Source: a virus. From it: 41,617 nt of DNA. Positions 23,259 to 31,215 of this stretch are shown in pieces. The position numbers and the translations under genes are program-made. Positions within the stretch are counted from its first letter, which is position 1. The number at the start of each line of letters is the position of its first letter. Under the pieces are notes generated by a model. The model did no database searches, was not told the DNA's origin, and worked only from the letters and a program-made list of their open reading frames with translations. The stretch covers positions 1 through 41,617 of the IMG/VR virus record IMGVR_UViG_3300049855_000607; one strand, written 5' to 3'.

Positions 23259-23585
23259 TTAGGCAACTTGAGAGAAAAAGTCTTGAGCTACTGACCGAAT
23301 TAGGGCGCAGTTGTCTACAAGAAGTGGAACTACATTTTCTTTAGTTGCAGGGATAGTCTCAAACTGATCAACAGTGAGACTTATATTAAAGACCGGCTGC
23401 TTAGAGCACAATTTATTTTCAACATAATAGCAATCTGCGTCTACTATTAAATTGATTTCAGAGTAATTATAGGAATGAGAGAAGAAGTAGGTGGAAGCTA
23501 TCTTATGAACATTATGTATATAAAATACCTCACTTCCAGTGAGTACGAAAGAATTATTAAGATCCTTAATTAGTTTTTCATACAT
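23259..23585 (-). CDS. Hypothetical protein with C-terminal HEAT-like module
   Basis: A 108-residue protein with GGAG eight bases before its ATG. The first 75 residues look beta-rich (NSFVLTGSEVFYIHNV, SEINLIVDADCYYVE, FNISLTVDQF), perhaps a small sandwich. Residues 85-104 (VVPLLVDNCALIRSVAQDFF) are a clear copy of the recurring HEAT-like module at the C-terminus. It follows the Hc1-like gene in the same direction. No known family. Confidence 0.65.
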   Translation of the reverse strand: MYEKLIKDLNNSFVLTGSEVFYIHNVHKIASTYFFSHSYNYSEINLIVDADCYYVENKLCSKQPVFNISLTVDQFETIPATKENVVPLLVDNCALIRSVAQDFFSQVA

Positions 23586-23606
23586 TGGCCTACTCCTTTA
23601 GGAGTA

Positions 23607-23789
23607 TTAATCCTTCTTCATTATTTCAAGAAGCTCTTCACGAGCAAGTTTACATAGTTTACTAATTTCGCTCAGATTCTTGCGAGCAGCACGAGCGCGA
23701 GCAGCTACGCCTTTGTCGCGAGCCTTTTCAGCGTTAGCACAAGCTTCTTCAAAGAGTTCTTTCATTTTATTTTGAGTATCGAGTTTCAT
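23607..23789 (-). CDS. Histone H1-like Hc1-family protein
   Basis: A 60-residue helical protein, 60 residues being typical of the family. MKELFEEACANAEKARDKG, then AARARAARKNLSEI and SKLCKLAREELLEI match the Hc1 histone H1-like pattern known from Chlamydia and many Bacteroidota: a first helix, the K-G-x-x-A-A-x-x-A-R-x-x-L turn and a basic second helix. Hc1 proteins bind and compact DNA. GGAG precedes the ATG and an ATTGATT element lies 45 bases before the start. The Ala/Arg-rich centre fits non-specific DNA or RNA binding. A packaging, nucleoid or host-takeover role is inference. Confidence 0.72.
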   Translation of the reverse strand: MKLDTQNKMKELFEEACANAEKARDKGVAARARAARKNLSEISKLCKLAREELLEIMKKD

Positions 23790-23833
23790 ATATTATCTCC
23801 TTTAATACGATAAATCGTCTATTTAGATTAAAA

Positions 23834-23840
23834 AATCAAT
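23834..23840 (-). promoter_or_regulatory. ATTGATT element
   Basis: TATATTGATTTTTTAATCTA lies right after the terminator of the fibre operon and 45 bases before the ATG of the Hc1-like gene, the place where a promoter for the next unit is needed. No better -35/-10 pair is visible in this gap. Confidence 0.45.
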
Positions 23841-23868
23841 ATAAAAAGAAACCCACCAAAAGGTGGGT
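23840..23868 (-). terminator. Strong intrinsic terminator of the fibre operon
   Basis: ACCCACC-UUUU-GGUGGGU forms a perfect 7-bp G/C-rich stem with a four-base loop, followed by UUCUUUUUAUAUU on the minus transcript. It sits 25 bases after the stop of the last fibre gene and is the clearest terminator in the window. Confidence 0.9.
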
Positions 23869-23893
23869 ATAGAGAGAAGGAGAAAGGAAAGAT

Positions 23894-25012
23894 TTAATTT
23901 ACTCTCATTATATATACTGCGTTAATATATGTTGGTTCAATATTAAATGAAGAGGCAGTATTGCTATAAGTAACAGATACCGACTGTCCACTATTGACTG
24001 TTAAAGATGGAATTGGATGAGTATGTGCTGCTTCTCCAGCTGTGTTTCCAGTAATTCCTGTTGCACTTGCTGATAGGGAAAATCCGTGACCATGGCCGCC
24101 TTGACCTGCTACAACAGATACTCCTGTGCCTTTAGTGTCGGTATTTGTAGTAAAAGGAGATCCACCTGGAGCATCTGAATGCCCAGAAGCGTTTACACCA
24201 ATTGTTAAACCACCCGTGGCACTTGTAGTATGAAAGTGTCCCGGATCACTAATTGTATGTGGATGTGTGCCATCACTTCCACCTACAGATCCAGTAACTC
24301 CACTTCCTGGATAGTTTAATCCAGATGCTCCGTGAAAGTGGTTTGTACCAGCTCCTGTGTTAGTAGCTACAGTTGTTCCAGTATTTGTTACTGTTCCTGT
24401 AGATGTTAAGGTAGGTATATTGCCTGAAACTAAAGTTCTTGTTGCGGAACCACCAGATCCTCCAGATGTTGAGCTGCCTCTTAAGAAGACAGAATTATTT
24501 ATATTAGGAATTACAGCTCCAATCATTACACCCGCTGTTAGTGTTTGTCCTTGACACAGAACAAAGCCGTTTGCATCTGGAACTGTGGTTGCAGAAGTTG
24601 TGTAGGCACCAAAAGCAGAAAGATGAGGGAAAATTGCTATTATAGCTCCACGAGGAATTATTCCTTGTCCATTTCCTGTAACATTAAGATTACCATTGAC
24701 TGTATGAGTAGCTCCGGAAGTAGGTCCCAAAGTCCAGGCACCTACTGAACTATATTCTCCTACTTTAGCTCCACCTGCGCTAAATCCTAAGTTATCACTG
24801 CCGATTCTATAAATACCTGTATTCGAATCTCCACTAAAAGATAGACCAGGAGCTCCTACGGTACCATCTCCTGCTAATACTATTTGTGATCCAAAGTTTG
24901 GATTAATCTTTGTTCCAGCAATTGCTGCTGCAGAATTGATATCTGCATTTACAATGCTATCATCTGCGATAGAAGTTGAAGTTGTTTGAAATCTCGATAT
25001 ATAATCTGCCAT
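23894..25012 (-). CDS. Tail fibre/collar-type protein, paralogue 1
   Basis: A 372-residue fibre protein. The N-terminus (SIADDSIVNADINSAAAIAG) is an attachment segment. Residues 50-110 carry the shared block FSGDSNTGIYRIG, LGFSAGG, GAWTLGP and NGNLNVTG found in all three paralogues. Residues 118-195 hold a collar-like domain (PRGAIIAIF, FVLCQGQ). The end is a Gly/Thr/His-rich shaft with HPHTISDPGHFH, GHGHGFS and HTHPIPSLTVNSG, closing in YIMRVN. Similar collar plus HxH-rich domains occur in T4 gp12-type fibres, which form metal-bound trimers contacting the host surface. It is the last gene before the terminator and has a GGAG site. Confidence 0.85.
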   Translation of the reverse strand: MADYISRFQTTSTSIADDSIVNADINSAAAIAGTKINPNFGSQIVLAGDGTVGAPGLSFSGDSNTGIYRIGSDNLGFSAGGAKVGEYSSVGAWTLGPTSGATHTVNGNLNVTGNGQGIIPRGAIIAIFPHLSAFGAYTTSATTVPDANGFVLCQGQTLTAGVMIGAVIPNINNSVFLRGSSTSGGSGGSATRTLVSGNIPTLTSTGTVTNTGTTVATNTGAGTNHFHGASGLNYPGSGVTGSVGGSDGTHPHTISDPGHFHTTSATGGLTIGVNASGHSDAPGGSPFTTNTDTKGTGVSVVAGQGGHGHGFSLSASATGITGNTAGEAAHTHPIPSLTVNSGQSVSVTYSNTASSFNIEPTYINAVYIMRVN

Positions 25013-25037
25013 TTATTTCTCCTTCTGCATTAAGCAA

Positions 25038-26555
25038 TTACAAGCTGAGGATGATCCAACCTTGTGTTCCATTAGAATAAACTAATTCTATACTTCCGCG
25101 ATTGGCGTTAATAATGAAATCAGAAGCTACTGCTTCTATGTTGCTACTGTTTCTTCCTACTGTTATATTGTTCGTGGCTGCATTTCCAGTAAAGTCTATA
25201 ATTCTTACTCTATCTCCAGTACTTGGAGAAGATGGTAAAGTTATTACTCTTGGAGCCGAAGTATCTACTAAAAATTCGTCGCCTGAAAAAATACTTGTAT
25301 TCGCTGCTACTATCTTTGTTCTATAAAAAGAACTTGAAACTGCTTCAGCTCCAACACTTGCCACAATCTTTACAACTGTGGTTGTTAGTGGAGCTAAGGA
25401 TCCTTTTATTTGTGTATTTGTTACACTTAGAAAAGAACCAAAATCTAAAGGCTCAAATTCACCGCTTACGATCTCTTGCATTAGAGATAGTGAAGTAGGT
25501 ACTCCGCTTAAACCGTGACCTAAGGGAAGAGAGATTGCATTTGCTGGTGCAGTAATCGTATAAGTCTTTACTGGTGTAGTACCTAGATTAGTTAGTCCTC
25601 TATTTTCAAGTTTAAGAGTTACTGTATCTCCAACAGCTAAGAAGGAGAAGTCAACCTCTACATTGTTTGCATCTACAACATCTACCAGCCAATTATCTGA
25701 AAGTTGAGAAACATATCCATCAATTCCGTTTAACTGAGCTGTCCAGAACTGATCTTCAGGATTTATATTTGCTCCGTGAGCAATATTCCCTACACTTGCA
25801 ACTGTAATTAAGGAGTTAGTATAGACAACTGGACTAAATGATCCAATTGGTCTGTCGTGTCTACGGAAAGCCAAAGTATCTACTACAGTAGTTGACCATG
25901 AATTTGCACCACCTATATTTCTAATGAAACCAAGCGGAGCATACCTAAATAAATTAAGAGTGTCGGGAAGTGCAGCTGAAAGTACAAAGTTAGAGGAAGT
26001 TACTCCATAGACCTTGCGACCTTGACTTGCACCTGCTGCGATTGTAGTAGGTAAAATCGTACTTAAATCTATATAAACATAATAGGTTGTATTTGAAAGA
26101 ATAGATCCATTTTCAATAAGAGAAAGGGAGTCTACATCAAAGGAAAGATCTGTAAAAAAATCAGAAGTTAATGTTCCTGTTCCGTCATAGGTGGCAATTT
26201 CTCTTCCGTTACCCAGAAACATTTTACCGCCTTTGACTAAAAGCGTTCCTGTTGCTGTAATACTTTGTAATTTTAAACTTGAATCTCCAGATGCTCCTGG
26301 AACTAAGGTGTCTGTAATAGAATTATAGATAAAGGTTTGACCTTCTTCTAAGGTAATATTATTAGCGCGTGGGAGTAGATTAGTAAATGCATATCCATCG
26401 ACTAAAGTTTTTTGAATATCTACGACTGCTTGTGCAAGTGAATTTGGATGCTCAACTAAGATTGCATCGACACCTTCTACTAAAGCTTGAAAGCTATCAT
26501 AGCCATCAGTGACTACACCATTTGTAGGAGTGAATCCTTGAGTCCTATAAATCAT
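25038..26555 (-). CDS. Tail fibre/appendage protein
   Basis: A 505-residue Ser/Thr/Asn-rich protein between two fibre paralogues but without their shared block. The N-terminal 60 residues (YDSFQALVEGVDAILVEHPN, then LAQAVVDIQKTLVDGYA) resemble the start of the His-repeat fibre, where NINALRESILNMQTVLG stands in the same place, suggesting a common docking segment. Residues 430-505 form a typical fibre end module: DTSAPRVITLPSSPSTGDRV, RIIDFTGNAATNNITVGRN and a final IELVYSNGTQGWIIL. Likely a beta-structured appendage, receptor unknown. GGAG precedes the ATG. DGY motifs occur at least three times. Confidence 0.75.
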   Translation of the reverse strand: MIYRTQGFTPTNGVVTDGYDSFQALVEGVDAILVEHPNSLAQAVVDIQKTLVDGYAFTNLLPRANNITLEEGQTFIYNSITDTLVPGASGDSSLKLQSITATGTLLVKGGKMFLGNGREIATYDGTGTLTSDFFTDLSFDVDSLSLIENGSILSNTTYYVYIDLSTILPTTIAAGASQGRKVYGVTSSNFVLSAALPDTLNLFRYAPLGFIRNIGGANSWSTTVVDTLAFRRHDRPIGSFSPVVYTNSLITVASVGNIAHGANINPEDQFWTAQLNGIDGYVSQLSDNWLVDVVDANNVEVDFSFLAVGDTVTLKLENRGLTNLGTTPVKTYTITAPANAISLPLGHGLSGVPTSLSLMQEIVSGEFEPLDFGSFLSVTNTQIKGSLAPLTTTVVKIVASVGAEAVSSSFYRTKIVAANTSIFSGDEFLVDTSAPRVITLPSSPSTGDRVRIIDFTGNAATNNITVGRNSSNIEAVASDFIINANRGSIELVYSNGTQGWIILSL

Positions 26556-26603
26556 ATTTTAATCTCCTCTGCATTATGAGAAAGCCTTTAAGTATTAAGT
26601 AGA

Positions 26604-27833
26604 TTAAGAAACCCTTATAATATATTGAACAGATAAATACAATGGTCTTGACTCTGCTGAGCTGCCAGTAAAAGTAAAATTACTTCCGTTGACAACTGTA
26701 TTAGTGTTCATACCAGTAGTAGTGGTAGTTGATTGTGAATTAGTTGTGTGACCATGAGAAGCATTGTAATCTGATAGTCTATAATCCATTCCAGTGTCGG
26801 TTGATGTATTAGTGTCTCCTGTCGAGCGCATTCTTAATACACTTCCAAATGATAAGGTGCCAGCTCCCCCGTTGTAGTGGGTATCGTTTATGGTAGTTCC
26901 ATCATAATTGCCTCCATCAAATGTACCGGTACTGTATCTGTATGCGCCTGCGTGGTTCGCTCCTGGTGTTCCCATTGCAGCGTTGGAAGCGGTAGCTGTA
27001 TATGAATTATCATAGAGTGCAATGTGAAAATCATGACGATGTTGATTTGCCGTATGAGTATGATAAAGACCAATATTTCCTAGCTGTGCATCGGTGGTGT
27101 GTGTGTGAGAATATTGATGAGAATGATCTATATTTTGAGATCCACCAATAGTGCCAGATGGAGCAAAAGTGTTTGAACCTCCAGTTGCTCCAGATGAGGT
27201 AGACCCCATTAAGAATCTATTTCCTGTTAAATTTGGTGTGTTGCCGACTAGTGTCTGTCCAGTAATTGCGGCTCCGTCGCAATATTGCCATCCTTGAGAT
27301 ACGGTACCTGAGGATGGTATAGGAAAACTATTAGTGATATTAGAGGCTATTGCAACAATAGATCCTACTGGATTAAACCCAATCCCTTCTCCTTGATAGG
27401 CTATCTTTTTTTCAGTTCCTGCTGATGTTTTTGTATAGACTGCGTTATCACTTTTAGCATAGAAGCCTAGGTAGCCAGTACTAGGATTTGCTGGTGTTAC
27501 TTCGTGCTTAATTGAAGTGGTTCCGTTTATAGTATGGATTTGGGTACCAGCAACTGGTCCTAATGTCCAAGCGCCTGTGCTATTATAACTACCTACTGCC
27601 ACTCCATTTGCAGAGAAGCCAAGACTATCGGTCGCTACTAAATACAGTCCGGTATTTTCGTTGCCAGAAGAAGAGAAATTTAAGCTCGGAGCTGAAACAG
27701 AGCCATTTGCTAATCCTTGAATGGTTGCTATCTGCAAAGTACCGGCGGCTTTGATTCTCATTACCTCGGTGGCTCCGACTTGAAAGACTAAGTCTCCACT
27801 AGGCTCTTTATTATTGAAATATCTATTTGCCAT
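26604..27833 (-). CDS. Tail fibre/collar-type protein, paralogue 2
   Basis: A 409-residue fibre protein. It begins MANRYFNNKEPSGDLVFQVG and reaches the shared block at residues 45-110 (PSLNFSSSGNENTGLYLV, LGFSANG, TGAWTLGP, HTINGT). A collar-like domain follows (GSIVAIASN, WQYCDGAAI), then a Thr/His-rich shaft with SHQYSHTHT and YHTHTANQHRHDFH, ending LYLSVQYIIRVS like its relatives. The HxH groups suggest metal-bound trimer formation as in T4 gp12/gp37; that is inference. AAAGGA stands before the ATG. The shaft differs fully from the neighbouring copies, consistent with receptor-tip divergence. Confidence 0.85.
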   Translation of the reverse strand: MANRYFNNKEPSGDLVFQVGATEVMRIKAAGTLQIATIQGLANGSVSAPSLNFSSSGNENTGLYLVATDSLGFSANGVAVGSYNSTGAWTLGPVAGTQIHTINGTTSIKHEVTPANPSTGYLGFYAKSDNAVYTKTSAGTEKKIAYQGEGIGFNPVGSIVAIASNITNSFPIPSSGTVSQGWQYCDGAAITGQTLVGNTPNLTGNRFLMGSTSSGATGGSNTFAPSGTIGGSQNIDHSHQYSHTHTTDAQLGNIGLYHTHTANQHRHDFHIALYDNSYTATASNAAMGTPGANHAGAYRYSTGTFDGGNYDGTTINDTHYNGGAGTLSFGSVLRMRSTGDTNTSTDTGMDYRLSDYNASHGHTTNSQSTTTTTGMNTNTVVNGSNFTFTGSSAESRPLYLSVQYIIRVS

Positions 27834-27851
27834 AATTTTTCCTTTAGTTAA

Positions 27852-29363
27852 TCAAAAAGCTCTTATTATAAAGTAAGTAGATAAGTATTTAGGTATAGTG
27901 TCTACTGGTTGTGGTGAGCCATTGGTATAGGCAACAGATACTGATTGACCAGAGTTTACTGTTAATGATGGAATAGTGTGAGTGTGACTTACAGACTCTG
28001 TACTTGAATTAAACGATATTCCGTGGCTATGATCTGAGCCGGTATTGCTGACAGAGATCCCAGTTCCAGTTACTGTATTACCCTCTGCAGTGCCGAAATT
28101 TGATGGTTGCACAGATCCACCCCCTCTAACAAGTCCTGTTGTGTTATTTGCAAAGCCAGTATTTGGGCCTCCAAATATTGTTGCTGTGTGATTGTGCCCA
28201 GGATCGCTTATTGTATGAGGATGATTTCCATCTGTATTCGTATTTCCCGTTACAGGGTGAGTATGAAACGCACTTTGCGTTCCTGTATTAACAGGTCCTA
28301 CTGTTGTCCCTGTATTTGTTACTGTACCTGTAGAGGTTAAAGTAGGAATTTGATTAGCAGCTAAAACAGTAGATCCACCTCCAGTTGCCCCAGCTGAAAT
28401 AGATCCCATTAAGAAGCGGCTATCCGTTAGATTGGGTAGGTTTCTTCCAGCTGCATTCCAAATTGGAGAAGATACATTGTTTAGAGCAGCTCCGTCACAT
28501 ACATACCATCCAGCCGCATTGATAAATGTATTTATTTGAGCTACTGAGTTTCCTGCTGGACCAGTTGTTGTAAATCCACCGTTGCTTGCATTTGTATAAT
28601 ATCCTGGATTATAAGCAACTATTGAACCAACAGGAACCAATCCTCCACCACCTAAGTGAGCAGCTGCTGTAGCTGCAGTTCCGTTTACTATAAGATTTCT
28701 GGCTGTTGAGCTGTTTGCTCCAAATATCCAAGTGCCACTTGCTGTTGCTGTGGCAATATTTACGAATGGAATACTGGTTCCAGCTGGTGAACTATAATTT
28801 TGTTGGGATTGAAAAAAGAAAGCGGTCCCTGAAAGAGTAGATGTTGATTGTGCAGAAAAAGATGATCCTGCTCTATTTACTATTCCATTTCTCCAGGTAC
28901 CATCATTGTAAGCTCCACCACTTAGATATATATCTCCTGATCCGGTAGTAGAAAGCATTAAATTAGTTTGTTGTCCTCCTATATAAGGAAGATTAGAAGC
29001 TGGTGCATAGAAGCTGCCAGCTCCTGGTATATTAATAGAGCCGTTTATTGTATTGGTTCCTGTAAAGCCACTGGGTCCTAATGTCCAAGCACCTGTTGAG
29101 CTATGGCTGCCTACTAATACTCCATTTGCTGAGAATCCAACGCTTCCTTCTCCAACTCTATATAAGCCAGTATTTGAGTCACTTGTAAAAGAAATTGAGG
29201 GAGTTGTAACAAGCCCATTGCCAAAGAGACTTGAACTAATATTTATGTTTGTTATCGTGCCGTTTGCTGCAATACGAAAGGCTTCAGTGAGAACTCCACC
29301 GATAGTTGTTTTAAATACAATATCTTCACCCGATGAGCGAGAAGCTATAAGCGTATCTGCCAT
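27852..29363 (-). CDS. Tail fibre/collar-type protein, paralogue 3
   Basis: A 503-residue fibre protein and first gene of the fibre operon. The shared block is at residues 50-115 (PSISFTSDSNTGLYRVG, VGFSANG, TGAWTLGP, NTINGSI). Residues 120-230 are an insertion absent from the other copies (YIGGQQTNLMLSTTG, TARNLIVNGTAA). The collar domain follows (GSIVAYNPGYY, WYVCDGAAL) and a His/Thr-rich shaft (HTHPVTGNT, HPHTISDPGHNH, HSHGISF, HTHTIPSLTVNSG), ending YFIIRAF. The last shaft part is nearly identical to that of paralogue 1, pointing to shuffling. GGAG lies 9 bases before the ATG and an ATTGATT element 51 bases before it. Confidence 0.85.
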   Translation of the reverse strand: MADTLIASRSSGEDIVFKTTIGGVLTEAFRIAANGTITNINISSSLFGNGLVTTPSISFTSDSNTGLYRVGEGSVGFSANGVLVGSHSSTGAWTLGPSGFTGTNTINGSINIPGAGSFYAPASNLPYIGGQQTNLMLSTTGSGDIYLSGGAYNDGTWRNGIVNRAGSSFSAQSTSTLSGTAFFFQSQQNYSSPAGTSIPFVNIATATASGTWIFGANSSTARNLIVNGTAATAAAHLGGGGLVPVGSIVAYNPGYYTNASNGGFTTTGPAGNSVAQINTFINAAGWYVCDGAALNNVSSPIWNAAGRNLPNLTDSRFLMGSISAGATGGGSTVLAANQIPTLTSTGTVTNTGTTVGPVNTGTQSAFHTHPVTGNTNTDGNHPHTISDPGHNHTATIFGGPNTGFANNTTGLVRGGGSVQPSNFGTAEGNTVTGTGISVSNTGSDHSHGISFNSSTESVSHTHTIPSLTVNSGQSVSVAYTNGSPQPVDTIPKYLSTYFIIRAF

Positions 29364-29413
29364 AGTTAATTTCTCCTTTAATTGAAATAAAACCTATCTC
29401 TACATATTAGAAA

Positions 29414-29420
29414 AATCAAT
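29414..29420 (-). promoter_or_regulatory. ATTGATT element
   Basis: GCATTGATTTTTCTAATATG lies 51 bases before the ATG of the first fibre gene. A TTCAAC box 18 bases ahead of TAATAT could alternatively form a weak sigma70 promoter over the same site. Confidence 0.4.
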
Positions 29421-29428
29421 GCTCAACG

Positions 29429-29457
29429 TTGAAAGAAGAGGAGAATCATCATATAAT
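29429..29457 (+). promoter_or_regulatory. Sigma70-type promoter, consensus -10 and 17-bp spacing
   Basis: TTGAAA and TATAAT are exactly 17 bases apart. The -10 ends 41 bases before the ATG of the 174-residue gene, which leaves a short leader holding a GGAG ribosome site. Confidence 0.78.
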
Positions 29458-29498
29458 TAATAAAGATAGAGATAAATCTTCAATTACTTCGGAGTTTT

Positions 29499-30023
29499 AT
29501 GATAAAACTTAGTGAGAAGCAAAGAGTAAATCAATTTGTATTTGGAGATGGCCTTACTTCAATCAAGAAGTTTAAGGAAACTTTCTTTACCTCTTCTGAA
29601 ATGAACGTTATTTGGTATAGAACAAAGTCTCTCGGATGGTATTATGAAAGACAACTACTAAAACATCCTTGCTGTCCTGACTATATTCGGGAGAAGTATT
29701 TGAAGAGCAAAATATGGTATCAGCGCATAACTGCTATGTTTTCTAAGCCGTGTGGTACAAAATATGTAGAGTTAGGTCTCTATGATCCTCATACTCACGT
29801 ACGCCGGTACGCTCTTGATGTTGCTATCCAAGAGAATTGGGAAGGTCTTGATTTAGAAGCTTATGCAAAAGACAATCTTACAAAACAAGGTCACTTTGAA
29901 ATTTTCTTGAAAGAAAAGAAAGAGCTTCTTAAAAAGAAAAACTTGCCTTTAGCTCTTACTTCAACTTACTCGCTTATAAGAAAAGAAGCAATTGCAAAAT
30001 GGGGAAACTCAATAAATGAATAA
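29499..30023 (+). CDS. HEAT-like repeat protein
   Basis: A 174-residue helical protein with its own promoter. At least three HEAT-like hairpins are visible: QLLKHPCCPDYIREKY, ELGLYDPHTHVRRYALDVAI and, at 149-168, LPLALTSTYSLIRKEAIAKW. The first matches the HEAT-like protein at 17.3-18.2 kb in the same order of residues, so they are paralogues at two distant loci and on opposite strands. GGAG lies before the ATG. It overlaps the next gene by 8 bases. HEAT proteins usually bind proteins or nucleic acid, and no target is visible. Confidence 0.7.
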   Translation: MIKLSEKQRVNQFVFGDGLTSIKKFKETFFTSSEMNVIWYRTKSLGWYYERQLLKHPCCPDYIREKYLKSKIWYQRITAMFSKPCGTKYVELGLYDPHTHVRRYALDVAIQENWEGLDLEAYAKDNLTKQGHFEIFLKEKKELLKKKNLPLALTSTYSLIRKEAIAKWGNSINE

Positions 30024-30387
30024 CAGTAATCCGTGTGATGATAGTTTGATATTTAAAAAAGCAACTCTCAAAATCAGAGATAAGGATTATGAATTCTTTC
30101 TCGTTATGGGGGATGACGACATAGCTTATTATAGAACTTCGGATGTAATCTTCTTAAATAAGAGTATTCTCATAAAAGATGATATGCCAGATCCTGTTGT
30201 TCCGGAACCTACAAGAACCTATGTAAGCCTTTTACCTAAAAAAGTTTTCAAGCAAATTGTAGGACATGGCGATATTGGTGACTTGGCACCTTTTCTTGTA
30301 TCTGAAAACGATGAAGAAAGGAAATTAGCTCTTTATGTTGCTGAACTACTTCATACAAATCTTGCAGGCTCTAAATCCAGCAGCTAA
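30016..30387 (+). CDS. Hypothetical protein with HEAT-like module
   Basis: A 123-residue protein co-transcribed with the HEAT-like protein. Residues 15-60 look beta-rich (KATLKIRDKDYEFFLVMG, DDDIAYYRTSDVIFL). Residues 90-112 (LAPFLVSENDEERKLALYVA) are a copy of the recurring module. Its last 42 bases are antisense to the end of the Ada-like gene; both frames are supported by recognisable sequence just before or within that overlap. Function unknown. Confidence 0.65.
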   Translation: MNNSNPCDDSLIFKKATLKIRDKDYEFFLVMGDDDIAYYRTSDVIFLNKSILIKDDMPDPVVPEPTRTYVSLLPKKVFKQIVGHGDIGDLAPFLVSENDEERKLALYVAELLHTNLAGSKSSS

Positions 30388-30573
30388 AGCATCTTCTTCT
30401 GAAGCAAAGAAGACTCTATATTTAATATAGTGTCCTTTTGAAATGTGATATAGAGCAGAGCGGCAATCTAACTTGCCATATAATTTAGATTTTCCTCTTG
30501 AGTATCCACCTAAAGTACCTGGAATTGCAGAATAATAAAAACCTTCTTTATTTAAAAGCTTAAATAACTTCAA
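30346..30573 (-). CDS. Ada metal-binding-domain-like protein
   Basis: A 75-residue protein. GGAGG nine bases before a TTG sets the start; the frame further upstream lies under the preceding gene and lacks a site. Residues 28-73 (KSKLYGKLDCRSALYHI, then FFASEEDALAAGFRACKIC) match the zinc domain of Ada, in which Cys residues bind zinc and one takes methyl groups from DNA phosphotriesters. Cys37, Cys70 and Cys73 are present, and a fourth ligand is not clear, possibly His43 or Ser39. The methyltransferase and AraC parts of Ada are absent, as in many phage and bacterial stand-alone forms. Its end is antisense to the convergent gene. Confidence 0.7.
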   Translation of the reverse strand: MKLFKLLNKEGFYYSAIPGTLGGYSRGKSKLYGKLDCRSALYHISKGHYIKYRVFFASEEDALAAGFRACKICMK

Positions 30574-30823
30574 GTTCTTTAGCCTCCTTAAAGGTAAGTG
30601 CGCAACCAGCTGGTCCAAAAGATAATGGAAGCCCAAAAGACTTTTCAGCCATAGCCGCCATAAACATAATTCTATTACCTCTATCCATTCGTTCAAATTC
30701 TTCAGAAAGAACTATAAATTGAATGCTTTGAGGTAAATTATCCTTTTTAATCTTTATTTCAAAAGAATTTAAGTATTCACTCAAAGAGTTTTGCATTGTA
30801 GTTAAAAAAGTTTGTAAGTCCAT
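30560..30823 (-). CDS. Small conserved-type protein, BolA-like pattern, copy 1
   Basis: An 87-residue protein starting at MDLQTFLTTM with GGAA five bases upstream. Its layout is a helix, a strand, then FIVLSEEFERMDRGNRIMFM and a final FKEAKELEVI. A second gene nearby (88 residues) has IIVSDSFERMHAVNRANFIL at the same place, so they are paralogues. The pattern helix-strand, V-S-x-x-F-E-x-M, N/E-R and a helix resembles BolA proteins (VSDRFEGM, ERHR), which bind iron-sulphur partners or nucleic acid. The resemblance is weak and unproved. The gene overlaps the Ada-like start by 14 bases. Confidence 0.6.
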   Translation of the reverse strand: MDLQTFLTTMQNSLSEYLNSFEIKIKKDNLPQSIQFIVLSEEFERMDRGNRIMFMAAMAEKSFGLPLSFGPAGCALTFKEAKELEVI

Positions 30824-30831
30824 AAAAGTTC

Positions 30832-31215
30832 CTATAATGAGCAAAAAACTTTGCCTGTATTCATTTGTACATATTTAGCTGATAAAATTGGAGAGTTATC
30901 TTTCTTGTCATAAAAGAAAGAATACTTGTAAGGATTGTAGCTCACCTGAGTTTCGTAATTAATTTCATTTTTCTCTGAAATTATTCCTACGATTCCTGCA
31001 TGTACGTTTTTAACCTTTTGTTTGAGTACTCGGTCACGACCTTTTTGAGATACTTTAAAAATTGGATCCTTGAGATAAATTAAATCTAAGTGAGCTACTA
31101 CTTTACCTTTAGTGTCACCTGCAAGGGACTTTACACTCCAGCAGAATTTATGTAAATTATAATAAACAAAGACCTTTTTTCCTATAAGCTGATCTAAAGA
31201 TAATTTATGCTTCAT
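30832..31215 (-). CDS. Conserved-type hypothetical protein
   Basis: A 127-residue basic, beta-rich protein. GKKVFVYYNLHKFCWSVKSL, then KGKVVAHLDLIYL and KGRDRVLKQKVKNVHAGIVG followed by VSYNPYKYSFF make a set of residues I recall from uncharacterised proteins of bacteria and plasmids, where the core reads GRERV...KNVHA...YNPY. The consistent N-Y-H, G-R-R-K-N-V-H and N-P-Y residues suggest a nucleic-acid-related fold, but no function is known to me. The start overlaps the HAD gene by ATGA. Confidence 0.65.
   Translation of the reverse strand: MKHKLSLDQLIGKKVFVYYNLHKFCWSVKSLAGDTKGKVVAHLDLIYLKDPIFKVSQKGRDRVLKQKVKNVHAGIVGIISEKNEINYETQVSYNPYKYSFFYDKKDNSPILSAKYVQMNTGKVFCSL

Noticed and set aside
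27856-27875. A sequence like one arm of the 13-bp inverted repeat at the end of fibre paralogue 3
   Set aside because: It encodes the conserved FIIRA end of the fibre family and has no partner arm.
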